Part shown: positions 27,204-34,647 of the stretch, one piece after another
Position numbering within the stretch: the first letter of the stretch is position 1
Layout: each line of letters begins with the position of its first letter
Origin: Bacteroidia bacterium
Lineage (GTDB): Bacteria > Bacteroidota > Bacteroidia > CAIKAF01
Length of the DNA stretch: 62,245 bases
Reading direction: 5' to 3'
NCBI GenBank assembly: GCA_016742095.1
Contig: JACVCJ010000022.1
Coordinates: 1-62,245 of the forward strand
The notes under the pieces: generated by a model
The model's input: the letters and a program-made list of their open reading frames with translations, nothing else
Told to the model about the DNA's origin: nothing
Databases searched by the model: none
Translations under genes and position numbers: made by a program

Positions 27204-27329
27204 CTGATGGCCGGCGGATAAGGTTCGGAGTAATGGGTCCGAAGTCCGACATTTAAGGGTTTATAGTGAAGGAGTACGGGTATGTGCTTCTCCCCGCCGG
27301 AAGCTTATAACAGATAGTAGGCGCTATAG
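27204..27329. other. Intergenic palindromes
   Basis: Contains a 9-bp inverted repeat overlapping the adhesin stop codon (CCTTATCCG / CGGATAAGG, 27191-27223) without a T-run, and an imperfect palindrome AGATAG...CTATAGCTATAAGCTATCT near 27312-27344. Similar 'ctataagct' palindromic text recurs near 28241 and 30080, suggesting small dispersed intergenic repeats. Confidence 0.4.
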
Positions 27330-27731
27330 CTATAAGCTATCTGCTTCCCGGTCTTCCTGTTCGAGTGATGGTATGGACAGAATAGGAACATGTTCCTGTG
27401 CCTGGTTGAACAGGCGCTGGTAGATAACGTCCCATATCATAGAGATAAGCAGAAAACCAACAACATTGTATGCTACGATCCGTGTAGTGATCAGTATAAA
27501 ATCGAGCAGTACGGCACCAGCTATCCAAACGGCAGCTCTGCGCAGCGTGTAATCTTCTATTTTAAGCAGATTGATATTCCGTAGCGAGTTTAAAATGGCC
27601 GAGATACTGAAAATGATCGTCGAAAAAGTGAATACCACCAGTATCGAAACCAGGATCTTATTCTGTTGCGGCGGAATGTTATCAGACAGAAAGGTGCTAT
27701 AATCAGTCCATAGGGTATGCAATGAGTTCAA
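27330..27731 (-). CDS. Small three-helix membrane protein, unknown
   Basis: 133 residues with three hydrophobic segments (about 27-48, 68-90 and 92-105) and a hydrophilic acidic C-terminus. No family recognised. It overlaps the 3' end of the upstream gene (27703-28128) by 29 nt, so the two are probably translated from one mRNA. Confidence 0.55.
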   Translation of the reverse strand: MNSLHTLWTDYSTFLSDNIPPQQNKILVSILVVFTFSTIIFSISAILNSLRNINLLKIEDYTLRRAAVWIAGAVLLDFILITTRIVAYNVVGFLLISMIWDVIYQRLFNQAQEHVPILSIPSLEQEDREADSL

Positions 27732-28128
27732 GGGCTTCTTTTTGGGGGTTGTGTAAAATTTTGTTCAGGCGAGCCGTCAGTTGTTTTATGCTTCCTGTAT
27801 AAGCAGTGTCTATGGGCAGTGTGGTAATGGTGTGATTGATGTACAACCGGGGCTGATAATTCTCATAAATGATATGAAAACTGAATTTATCCTTTTCCCG
27901 GTTCAGCATGGGCCTTGCTTTATGCCCGTTATCGCCGGCTATCCATATGTGCGTATCGGTCCATACCAGCCAGATTCGCACCTGATTCCGGTCTGATAGC
28001 AGGAGCATATTTTCTGCATGAAAATCGAAGCCGGGATAAAGCCCCCGAAATATTTCTATAATTTCAGAAGCGGACCTATGCCTTTTAAAGCCGGCTATGT
28101 GTTTCAGTAAATTGGTAAATGCGATCAT
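27703..28128 (-). CDS. Hypothetical cytoplasmic protein
   Basis: About 141 residues from the ATG at 28128 (MIAFTNLLKHIAGF). The frame is open to 28215, but a full promoter (TTG-N20-TATTTTTG, -7 at 28168-28175) lies inside that extension, which settles the start. Mixed alpha/beta content with segments FHAENMLLLSDRNQVRIWLVWTDTHIWIAG and FSFHIIYENYQPRLYINH; no family recognised. First gene of a two-gene operon with the small membrane protein. Confidence 0.55.
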   Translation of the reverse strand: MIAFTNLLKHIAGFKRHRSASEIIEIFRGLYPGFDFHAENMLLLSDRNQVRIWLVWTDTHIWIAGDNGHKARPMLNREKDKFSFHIIYENYQPRLYINHTITTLPIDTAYTGSIKQLTARLNKILHNPQKEALELIAYPMD

Positions 28129-28167
28129 TGTTCTGATTTTTAAGGATATTGATATGTTCGTCCACAC

Positions 28168-28175
28168 CAAAAATA
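28168..28175 (-). promoter_or_regulatory. -7 promoter box (TATTTTTG) with -33 TTG
   Basis: Minus-strand TTG-N20-TATTTTTG, one of the best promoter matches in the window; drives the 28128-27330 gene pair. Confidence 0.65.
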
Positions 28176-28360
28176 CGCCATACTTATTGGCCTGGCAAGC
28201 TTTTCGTAAACTCAAAACCCGCGTTTATAAAAAACAGGCTCTATAAGCTGAGAGCTTACAGCTTTTAGTATGGAGTGAAGAGAAATAAGTGAAGAAAGTA
28301 GTCCGTAGTAAATAGTCCGGCGTTTGGCTATCGACTCTAAGCCATTCGCTATTCAAAACC

Positions 28361-28755
28361 AAACGTTTAGGTTCATCAGGTTAACACGACCACCTGGATA
28401 CCCCAAACGTTTAGGTTCTTTACGTCAAAACAACCACTTCTCTACGTTAAACGTTTAGGTTGTCTACGTCCGGCAGACCACCTCTGCAGGTTAAACGTTT
28501 AGGTTACCTAAGTGGTCCGGACCACCTCTATACCCCAAAACGACCACCTGTACAACCTAAAGTTTTAAGGTATACAACTTAAAATTTTAAGGTAGGGAAC
28601 CTAAAAGTTTGAGTTACACAACCTAAAATGACCGCTTACACAACGTAAAATTTTAAGGAGGGAACATAAAACGACCACTTACCCAACCTAAAAACAGGAG
28701 GTCACCAACCTAAACGGACCACCTCATCAACATAAAACGACCTGTTTTTCCGGAC
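28361..28755. repeat. Array of 18 degenerate 22-bp tandem units
   Basis: Units begin at 28361, 28383, 28405 and so on, with strict 22-bp phase (one 21-bp unit at 28647). The first eight alternate between type A (AAACGTTTAGGTT + 9) and type B (AAnACGACCACCT + 9); later units are mostly B-like (AAAACGACCACCTGTACAACCT) or AAAATTTTAAGG variants. An A-tract opens most units, so the tracts recur every two helical turns, as in curved DNA. No ORF crosses the array. A two-unit copy in the same phase occurs at 60438-60481. Function unknown. Confidence 0.75.
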
Positions 28756-29042
28756 AAGAGGATGGTTGTTTTTTGCCTTCCCAGAAAATTTTTTCCCGAC
28801 CGTTTTAACGCTTGCAATGCAACGAACGTAATAAATACATGCAAAAACGCTCCAAACCCCTATTTAAACTGGAATCGCGGCAAGGGAACGCGCTAAAGAA
28901 ATTGACGAACGCTCAGGGGTATTGAAGCTGTGATAATTAGCACTAAAATTACTGACTTTTAAGATGTTGAGCGTTTGCAGGATCCTTATACCTGCCGTAT
29001 GTTTGCATCAACCCGCATGAATGCAATCCAGACTGTTAATAA
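28756..29042. other. Non-coding region between the 22-bp array and the Rpn remnant
   Basis: About 290 nt with scattered short repeats of ACGCTTGCAATGCAACG / GCATGAATGCAATCC type and no ORF. Nothing further is identifiable; the stretch from 28216 to 28360 before the array is likewise non-coding. Confidence 0.3.
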
Positions 29043-29213
29043 GGAGAGCACAAAGCGAGGAGGGAATTAGCGAGAGGCATGAAGAAAGAGGGCATAAGTA
29101 TTGAGCTTATAGCCAAACTTACCGGCCTCAGTAAAGCTACAGTATCCCAGTTGAAGGAGAAAGACGGGCAGGCTTCTGCAGACACGGATACACTTTTTAC
29201 GAAAGAAGAATAA
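29043..29213 (+). pseudogene. C-terminal remnant of an Rpn/YhgA-type PD-(D/E)XK nuclease gene
   Basis: Read in one frame after an in-frame TAA at 29040, the text is GEHKARRELARGMKKEGIS then IELIAKLTGLSKATVSQLKEKD, ending at 29211-29213. This charged coiled segment followed by IExIAKxTGLS is the characteristic C-terminus of Rpn-family (PDDEXK_2) recombination-promoting nucleases. The catalytic N-terminal part is absent upstream. It marks past mobile-element activity next to the toxin genes. Confidence 0.6.
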
Positions 29214-29257
29214 AGAGATAGGAAGATAATGTTTTACAAGGAAAATAATTTTAGCAT

Positions 29258-29635
29258 ATGGAAACGAAGAAGCGCATTTACAAAAAGAAGGATTTAGACA
29301 CGGAATTACGTCAGTTGGCACACTTTTTTAATAACCTGTATAATAACATCAATACCATGGAAAAGAATGCACAAAGTATGAGACTGGAAGTCAGCATACT
29401 TAATTTAATGAAATACTTCGACGAAGTAAAACAGCTAAGGTCCCAGGGCGGAGATGCGCCCGTATTCGGCAAAATTGAAGAGCTCGAGCACATACTGGGC
29501 AATATCTACCTGAAGCTGCATAAGCTTAACCACCGCAACGCAAAACCGGTTAAGACCGCGGCTTACATCAAAGAGGGGATCGCCCGTATATCGGGGCAGA
29601 GTATTTCACGGTCTTTAAACCAGATGGCCGGATGA
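29258..29635 (+). CDS. Probable antitoxin partner of the PemK/MazF-like toxin
   Basis: 125 residues, basic N-terminus (METKKRIYKKKDLD), mainly helical and charged (residues 12-95), C-terminal AYIKEGIARISGQSISRSLNQMAG. It overlaps the downstream toxin gene by 4 nt (ATGA), the usual antitoxin-toxin arrangement. No known antitoxin DNA-binding fold is recognisable, so the role is inferred from position. Confidence 0.5.
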   Translation: METKKRIYKKKDLDTELRQLAHFFNNLYNNINTMEKNAQSMRLEVSILNLMKYFDEVKQLRSQGGDAPVFGKIEELEHILGNIYLKLHKLNHRNAKPVKTAAYIKEGIARISGQSISRSLNQMAG

Positions 29636-29985
29636 AGTACAACCGCGGCGACATTATTGAGCTGCCCTTTACTATTCCCGGCAGAAGCGGCGTGCATCCG
29701 CACCCGGCACTGATCTTATCGGGAAAAGATGCTTACCACCTGGATGCGTGTTACGTTTGCGTAATGCTCACCCACAGTATACGGGAAGACATCTTTTCCT
29801 TCCCGATATCCGACGGGATGCTTACCCGCTCCCTTAGCGGGCCACCGTCACAGGTAAGGTGCCACCTGATCACCTACGCCACCGAAGACCATGTGATCAC
29901 AAACTCGCACCGCTCGTCCATGAAGAAAACCTATGTAGATCTGCTGGTGCGGATGATCAATGATTGTGTGCTGTGTGAGGAATGA
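29632..29985 (+). CDS. PemK/MazF family toxin-like protein
   Basis: 117 residues with the MazF/PemK SH3-like barrel pattern: N-terminal YNRGDIIELPFTIPG, HPALILSGKDAYHLDACYVCVMLTHS, and a C-terminal helix (TYVDLLVRMINDCVL). MazF-type proteins are endoribonucleases that cleave mRNA or tRNA when unneutralised. Spacing and overlap with the upstream gene fit a type II toxin-antitoxin pair. The residues equivalent to the usual catalytic Arg/Thr (RGD...S) look compatible but cannot be proven. Confidence 0.72.
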   Translation: MKYNRGDIIELPFTIPGRSGVHPHPALILSGKDAYHLDACYVCVMLTHSIREDIFSFPISDGMLTRSLSGPPSQVRCHLITYATEDHVITNSHRSSMKKTYVDLLVRMINDCVLCEE

Positions 29986-30525
29986 GTGAAGAGGTAAGGA
30001 TGGTAGCCGTATGCAATATCGTGTTTGTGTCCGCCCGATTTGCTCACAGGAAACTCTGACACTGTGCATGCGCCATCTGCTATAAACTATCTGCTATTTC
30101 TTATTTCACAAAAAAGTCCGAATCAAACGATTGATTCAGGCTTTTGCTCTATCCGGGTCGATACAAAAATTCGAACCATTTAGCGGAAGATTTGGAGCGG
30201 TTGAGCAGGATGATCGAGGATAATAATATTAATATCACTAAAAGCCCATTATTAAACAAAGCCAGCGAAAAAAGTAAGGGCCGCAGAATGTAAGATTAAA
30301 GCCCATAAGCGAAGGAAATATCTGACTAATCAGCGCGGTGGATCTATTGTATTGCCTACTTATTATGACCTTTGCAATATCATGAAACGACGCTCTTATT
30401 GTTTTAAACTCGCAATATATGATCCGGGGTTTCGTCATGATACTTCTATTACACAGGCATTAAAATTTCAGCTTACTGTATTTACATGTATGCCGGTCTA
30501 TCAGTAGCCGATACGTTGATTTTTT
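29986..30525. other. Non-coding accessory stretch with decayed coding text
   Basis: About 540 nt without a credible gene. One frame (about 30135-30291) reads LYPGRYKNSNHLAEDLERL then SRMIEDNNINITKSPLLNK before a stop, which looks like a degraded small gene, but no family is recognisable. Contains an ATAAACTATCTGC palindromic fragment like those at 27.3 and 28.2 kb. Confidence 0.3.
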
Positions 30526-30533
30526 TATCTTTG
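30526..30533 (+). promoter_or_regulatory. -7 promoter box (TATCTTTG)
   Basis: Exact TAnnTTTG 42 nt upstream of the small membrane protein at 30576. Confidence 0.5.
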
Positions 30534-30575
30534 TAGAAGCCACTTCTGATTTTTTGTAATAAAAGATTAGTTTAA

Positions 30576-30869
30576 ATGGATGCAGTGACTTCTCAATTAG
30601 TACTGGGGATCATTCCCCTTGTTATCGGAGTTGGCCTGATCTATTGGATAAATCGACGGAAATTTTACCGTCGAAATGAGTCCGGCCTCGAACGATTTTC
30701 AAGTTTTGAAGCGGCGGTTTCCGTGCGGTTTCTTGAACGAATCGGAAAATGGATCGCTTACGCTTTGGTTTTTATTGGAATTCTATTTATTTGGTCACAT
30801 TCGCGGATGAAAAAAGACAGGGAAAAACAACAACAGGAAGCCCCGCAGATGGCACCTGAAAAGCGGTGA
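30576..30869 (+). CDS. Small two-helix membrane protein, unknown
   Basis: 97 residues with hydrophobic segments at about 8-26 and 59-76, a basic interhelical loop (NRRKFYRRNE) and a hydrophilic Gln/Lys-rich tail. Preceded by a good -7 box. No family recognised. The base composition is AT-richer than the core genes on either side of the accessory region. Confidence 0.5.
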   Translation: MDAVTSQLVLGIIPLVIGVGLIYWINRRKFYRRNESGLERFSSFEAAVSVRFLERIGKWIAYALVFIGILFIWSHSRMKKDREKQQQEAPQMAPEKR

Positions 30870-31086
30870 TCATTTAGTATATGAATGCCAGGTTTTATTG
30901 CATTTACTAACCTTGCTTTTAATTAGTAATTCCCCTGAAAAAATACAGCCTGCTTAACCCACGTACCAAAATTCAGGGGCTGGGCCACTTGTGGAGAATC
31001 GTTAAGGGTAGTAATATACAATCTCTGGCACGTCCTTTTAGATCAAAGCCCATTAAAATGTAAAGGGCAAAAGAATGAGCTAATAA

Positions 31087-31153
31087 TGAGCCTTTCAGAA
31101 ATTTTAATTGAGCCGTAGAGTAAAGATAACAGACCATTCAATTATTATCTTTG
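31087..31153 (+). promoter_or_regulatory. Promoter and putative operator of the AraC-family gene
   Basis: TGAGCC half-sites at 31087 and 31109 (22 bp apart; extended text TGAGCCTTTCAGAAA and TGAGCCGTAGAGTAA), then the -7 box TATCTTTG at 31146-31153, 37 nt from the start of the second half-site. The same layout recurs at 32006-32072. Confidence 0.65.
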
Positions 31154-31181
31154 TAATCGCGGAATAAATAGCAGGTTATAT

Positions 31182-32003
31182 ATGGAACAGGACGAAAAAT
31201 TAAAAACAATAAGCTATTCGGGAATATTCCTTTCTTGTTTTTCGGAGTACAGCGAAAAATGTATTCACGCAACACCCGAACACGTTTTGTTATACCTGTA
31301 TTCCGGGGAACAAATAATAGAAGACAGAAATAAACGAATAACCATAAAAGCAGGCGAATGTGCCTTTATAAGACGAAACCACCGATTGACAATGTATAAG
31401 AACAGTAAAGGCGAAGATTTATACAAAGGTATTTCCCTTACTTTCAATCGTAAGGTATTACGTGAGTTTTACAGTACAATGAATAAGTCAGGAATTCCGA
31501 AAGACATAAAATTGTCTGATAAAACTGTTTTCAAATTAGACCGAACGCCTGCATTAGAGAGTTTATTTCAATCGCTGACGCCCTATTTTGACAGTAACAT
31601 AAAACCTACTGATAGCGTAACACATCTGAAATTATTAGAGGGAATTTATGCCTTGCTGAACGATAATGAATTGCTTTACCCGATACTGTTCGACTTCGCC
31701 GAACCGTGGAAAATCGACCTTCTGGAGTTTATGAATGACAACTATACGGACGACCTTACACTGGAACAGATCGCATCCTTCACAGGAAGAAGTTTGGCGA
31801 CGTTTAAAAGAGATTTTAAAAAGATAAGTAACCTTACTCCTCAAAAATGGCTGATAAAAAAGCGCTTGGAAATGGCTTATGTAAAACTGAAAGAAGAAAA
31901 GAAAAAAGTACAGGACGTATATATGGAAGTAGGCTTTAAAAATCCCTCCCATTTTTCTACCGCATTTAAAAAGCAATACGGAATATCGCCGACAGAAGTG
32001 TAA
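31182..32003 (+). CDS. AraC-family transcriptional regulator
   Basis: 273 residues. An N-terminal cupin-like ligand/dimerisation part (about 1-150: LLYLYSGEQIIEDRNKRITIKAGECAFIRRNH). The C-terminal double HTH AraC domain (about 175-273) contains LTLEQIASFTGRSLATFKRDFKKI, TPQKWLIKKRLEMAYVKLKEE, VQDVYMEVGFKNPSHFSTAFKKQYG. It probably activates its own gene and the downstream acetyltransferase operon through paired TGAGCC half-sites present before both. Markedly AT-rich compared with flanking core genes, suggesting acquisition by transfer. The inducer is unknown. Confidence 0.9.
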   Translation: MEQDEKLKTISYSGIFLSCFSEYSEKCIHATPEHVLLYLYSGEQIIEDRNKRITIKAGECAFIRRNHRLTMYKNSKGEDLYKGISLTFNRKVLREFYSTMNKSGIPKDIKLSDKTVFKLDRTPALESLFQSLTPYFDSNIKPTDSVTHLKLLEGIYALLNDNELLYPILFDFAEPWKIDLLEFMNDNYTDDLTLEQIASFTGRSLATFKRDFKKISNLTPQKWLIKKRLEMAYVKLKEEKKKVQDVYMEVGFKNPSHFSTAFKKQYGISPTEV

Positions 32004-32005
32004 AT

Positions 32006-32072
32006 TGAGCCTGTCAGAAAGATTATTTGAGCCTTACAGCAATAATGTTGCAGGGCTTTGTTTTTAATTTTG
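32006..32072 (+). promoter_or_regulatory. Promoter and putative operator of the acetyltransferase operon
   Basis: TGAGCC half-sites at 32006 and 32028 (22 bp apart; TGAGCCTGTCAGAAA and TGAGCCTTACAG), then the -7 box TAATTTTG at 32065-32072, again 37 nt after the start of the second half-site. This geometry is identical to the site before the AraC gene. Confidence 0.65.
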
Positions 32073-32092
32073 CATTGTTTATCAGTAGGATT

Positions 32093-32653
32093 ATGCAGAT
32101 GACAGATATTTTTGAACGGCTGAGAAAAGGCGAGATCATTTTGCCGAACGATCCGCAGGCCTATAAAATGCGTGAGGCGTCATACAAAACGAAAAAATTG
32201 CTTGTTAAGATGAGCAATGAATCAGACCCGAAAGAAATAAGGGATTTGCTGAGCCAGATCACGGGTTCGGAAATTGACGAAAGCGTTGCTGTTTTTACGC
32301 CTTTGTACATCAATTACGGAAAGCATACCAAAATCGGCAAAAATGTATTTATCAATTTCGATTGTACTTTTTTGGATCTGGGCGGAATTACCATCGAAGA
32401 TAATGTACTGATAGCACCGAAAGTTAGCCTATTGTCGGAGGGACACCCTTTAGAACCCGAAAACAGACACGCACTTGTTCCTAAACCTATTCACATCAAA
32501 AAGAACGCCTGGATCGGTGCAGGAGCTACCATTCTGCCAGGCGTAACTATTGGCGAAAATGCTGTTGTAGCTTCAGGAGCAGTTGTTTCAAAAGACGTTC
32601 CTGATAATACAGTTGCAGGCGGTATTCCTGCAAGGATCATTAAAACAATTTAA
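32093..32653 (+). CDS. Maltose/galactoside O-acetyltransferase-like (left-handed beta-helix) enzyme
   Basis: About 186 residues. An N-terminal maltose acetyltransferase helix region ([33 protein letters not shown]) is followed by hexapeptide repeats ([79 protein letters not shown]). The catalytic His is in EGHPL. It acetylates a sugar or similar hydroxyl using acetyl-CoA. The start is taken at 32093 (32099 is the alternative) because the -7 box lies at 32065-32072, inside a longer open frame. First gene of an operon with a hydrolase and a cyclophilin-like lipoprotein. Confidence 0.85.
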   Translation: MQMTDIFERLRKGEIILPNDPQAYKMREASYKTKKLLVKMSNESDPKEIRDLLSQITGSEIDESVAVFTPLYINYGKHTKIGKNVFINFDCTFLDLGGITIEDNVLIAPKVSLLSEGHPLEPENRHALVPKPIHIKKNAWIGAGATILPGVTIGENAVVASGAVVSKDVPDNTVAGGIPARIIKTI

Positions 32654-32655
32654 AA

Positions 32656-33714
32656 ATGAAAATATTATCCATTCTTGCATTTACGTCCTTACTGTTTTCA
32701 GGGCGATCCTGCAATCAAAATGCAAGCCAGCAAAAACCAGGAAATATGAACGATACAGTAAAAAATGAGTACTATACATTTGAATTGAGCAATAAAGTAA
32801 CGCGACAAAAAGTAATCTTCAGAAACCGTTACGGGATCATGCTTACAGGTGATCTGTATCTTCCGAAAGAGCAGGGGAACGAATCATTGCCGGCACTTGC
32901 CATTAGTGGTCCGTTTGGAGCAGTAAAAGAGCAATCTTCGGGATTGTATGCTGATCAAATGGCGCAACGTGGTTTTGCTGCGTTGGCATTTGACCCGTCC
33001 TATACGGGTGAAAGCGGTGGTGAGCCCCGTGCCGTTGCATCGCCCGACATCAACACGGAAGATTTTAGTGCCGCTGTAGATTTTCTTGGCCTGCAGAAAA
33101 ACATTGACCGAAATAAAATCGGTATCATCGGGATTTGTGGTTTCGCAGGTTTTGCCTTAAATGCTGCTACTATAGACAAACGTGTAAAAGCTGTCGCTGC
33201 GACAAGTATGTATGATATGACAAGAGTTATGTCGAAAGGGTATAATGATGCAGTTACTCCGGCGGAACGCACAAAAACGTTAGAACAATTAGGAGAGCAA
33301 CGTTGGAAGGATGCCGAAGCAGGAACATTCGCGGCAGGAGCAATATTAAATCCTGAAAAGTTAAAAGGCGATGAACCGCAATTTGTAAAAGAATACCACG
33401 ACTATTACCGTACCCCACGAGGATTTCACGAACGCTCACTAAACTCAACAGGCGCCTGGAATGCAACCAATGCCCTGTCATTTATGAATATGCCGATTTT
33501 GACCTACATCAAAGAGATTTCGCCCAGACCGATGTTATTGATCGCAGGGGAAAAAGCACACTCGCGGTATTTCAGTGAAGATGTTTATAAAATGGCAGCC
33601 GAACCGAAAGAGTTAATGATCATCCCTAATGCTGTGCACGTGGATCTATACGACAAGGTGGACGTTATTCCTTTTGATAAGTTGGAAACATTTTTTAAAG
33701 AGCATTTAAAGTAA
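32656..33714 (+). CDS. Alpha/beta hydrolase (dienelactone-hydrolase/YcjY-like), exported
   Basis: 352 residues. Signal-like N-terminus with a Cys at about 19 (LLFSGRSCNQ), an imperfect lipobox. Alpha/beta-hydrolase core: LPALAISGPFG oxyanion region, FDPSYTGESGG, nucleophile elbow GIIGICGFAG (Cys in the nucleophile position, as in some dienelactone hydrolase relatives), RPMLLIAGEKAHS carrying the acid region, and the late histidine in PNAVHVDLYD. Substrate unknown. It starts 3 nt after the acetyltransferase stop; same operon. Confidence 0.82.
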   Translation: MKILSILAFTSLLFSGRSCNQNASQQKPGNMNDTVKNEYYTFELSNKVTRQKVIFRNRYGIMLTGDLYLPKEQGNESLPALAISGPFGAVKEQSSGLYADQMAQRGFAALAFDPSYTGESGGEPRAVASPDINTEDFSAAVDFLGLQKNIDRNKIGIIGICGFAGFALNAATIDKRVKAVAATSMYDMTRVMSKGYNDAVTPAERTKTLEQLGEQRWKDAEAGTFAAGAILNPEKLKGDEPQFVKEYHDYYRTPRGFHERSLNSTGAWNATNALSFMNMPILTYIKEISPRPMLLIAGEKAHSRYFSEDVYKMAAEPKELMIIPNAVHVDLYDKVDVIPFDKLETFFKEHLK

Positions 33715-33716
33715 AA

Positions 33717-34205
33717 ATGGTAATTATGAAACATTCTTTTTTAATGATTCTGGCTTTAATAACGATGATCGTCTGCGGTGCTTCGGCCTGCGACAGGAAC
33801 GATGATAATAACAACACAACAAATAAAACACCCGAAAGTACTACCCCAATGACCAACGGAAAAATCAAAATAAAGATCAATTCACAAACCTTTACCGCAA
33901 CATTATCAGACAATAATGCAGCAAAAGCATTTAAGGAAATATTGCCTTTAACCATCAATATGGTTGAGTTAAACAATAATGAGAAATATTACGACTTGCC
34001 GAATAGCCTGCCTACAAATTCATCCAATCCAGGAACAATTAAAAACGGCGATTTAATGTTGTACGGTTCAAATACCCTGGTACTATTCTACAAAACCTTT
34101 TCCACGTCTTATAGCTACACGAAATTAGGTTCGATAGATAATGTAACAGGGTTAGATTCTGCATTGGGTTCCGGAAATATAACCGTTACTTTTGAATTGG
34201 AATGA
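33717..34205 (+). CDS. Cyclophilin-like fold lipoprotein
   Basis: 162 residues (or 159 from the second ATG at 33726). Lipoprotein signal with lipobox-like GASAC (Cys about residue 25), an Asn/Thr-rich linker, then a domain beginning KIKIKINSQTFTATLSDNNAAKAFKEILPLTINMVEL...EKYYDLPN and ending ...GNITVTFELE. This is the pattern of the cyclophilin-like (PF18050-type) family, proteins of unknown role often encoded beside hydrolases and AraC regulators. Last gene of the acquired operon. Confidence 0.78.
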   Translation: MVIMKHSFLMILALITMIVCGASACDRNDDNNNTTNKTPESTTPMTNGKIKIKINSQTFTATLSDNNAAKAFKEILPLTINMVELNNNEKYYDLPNSLPTNSSNPGTIKNGDLMLYGSNTLVLFYKTFSTSYSYTKLGSIDNVTGLDSALGSGNITVTFELE

Positions 34206-34434
34206 ACCTCTTGCCCGTAATACCCGGATTGCCGATAGCTGCAAGTACTTCATTGTACCAGCTGACAACCGTTACAGTATTGGCAGGATTTGCCACACTT
34301 CGGAATTGAACGGCCACCGGTGGACGCCACTGAGCGATACCCACCATAAAATTTGCGGCCCGGTTTATGGAAGTATTGCCGGGCAAAGTACGGAACCCGG
34401 AATCTGCCGGTTCTGTGAACAGGATTCCAAAATC
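34186..34434 (-). pseudogene. Coding-like gene fragment at the island edge
   Basis: On the minus strand an open stretch reads FGILFTEPADSGFRTLPGN, then TSINRAANFMVGIAQWRPP and AVQFRSVANPANTVTVVSW, ending at a stop that coincides with the end of the cyclophilin-like gene. It has core-like base composition and protein-like text but no ATG start or promoter. It may be the remains of a host gene cut by insertion of the AT-rich operon. Family unknown. Confidence 0.35.
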
Positions 34435-34453
34435 TTACTTCAAAATCTTACTT
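34428..34453. repeat. 13-bp tandem duplication
   Basis: CAAAATCTTACTT occurs twice in direct succession, just before the terminator next to tRNA-Leu. Confidence 0.7.
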
Positions 34454-34458
34454 CAGCA

Positions 34459-34489
34459 AAAAAGCCATGATCTCACAATCATGGCTTTT
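34459..34489. terminator. Bidirectional terminator between the island and tRNA-Leu
   Basis: Near-perfect 12-bp stem (AAAAGCCATGAT / ATCATGGCTTTT) with a 6-nt loop. The A/T ends allow it to act in both directions, including after the minus-strand tRNA. Confidence 0.85.
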
Positions 34490-34496
34490 CCTTGTG

Positions 34497-34580
34497 TACC
34501 CGGGGCGGGACTCGAACCCGCACAGTATCGCTACCGTCGGATTTTGAGTCCGATGCGTCTACCAATTCCGCCACCCGGGC
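34497..34580 (-). tRNA. tRNA-Leu (anticodon CAA)
   Basis: 84 nt on the minus strand: acceptor GCCCGGG pairing with CCCGGGT (one G-U), D-arm with GGCGGAATTGGTAGACGC, anticodon stem TCGGA/TCCGA with loop CTCAAAA (anticodon CAA, reads UUG), a long class-II variable arm and T-arm GGTTCGAGTCC. The CCA end is not encoded. Its 3' end faces the accessory region, the usual orientation for element insertion at a tRNA gene. Confidence 0.95.
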
Positions 34581-34647
34581 ATACGGGCTTCTTTAAGCGG
34601 GTGGCAAAAATACTACAGTAATCCGATTTTCCAAAATATCAGGCTTT

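Noticed and set aside
28361-28755. CRISPR array
   Set aside because: There is no constant repeat alternating with unique spacers. Every 22-bp unit is a degenerate version of its neighbours, and no cas genes are present.
30135-30291. Possible degraded small gene in the accessory region
   Set aside because: Protein-like text (LAEDLERLSRMIEDNN) but no start, promoter or family, so I did not call it a feature of its own.
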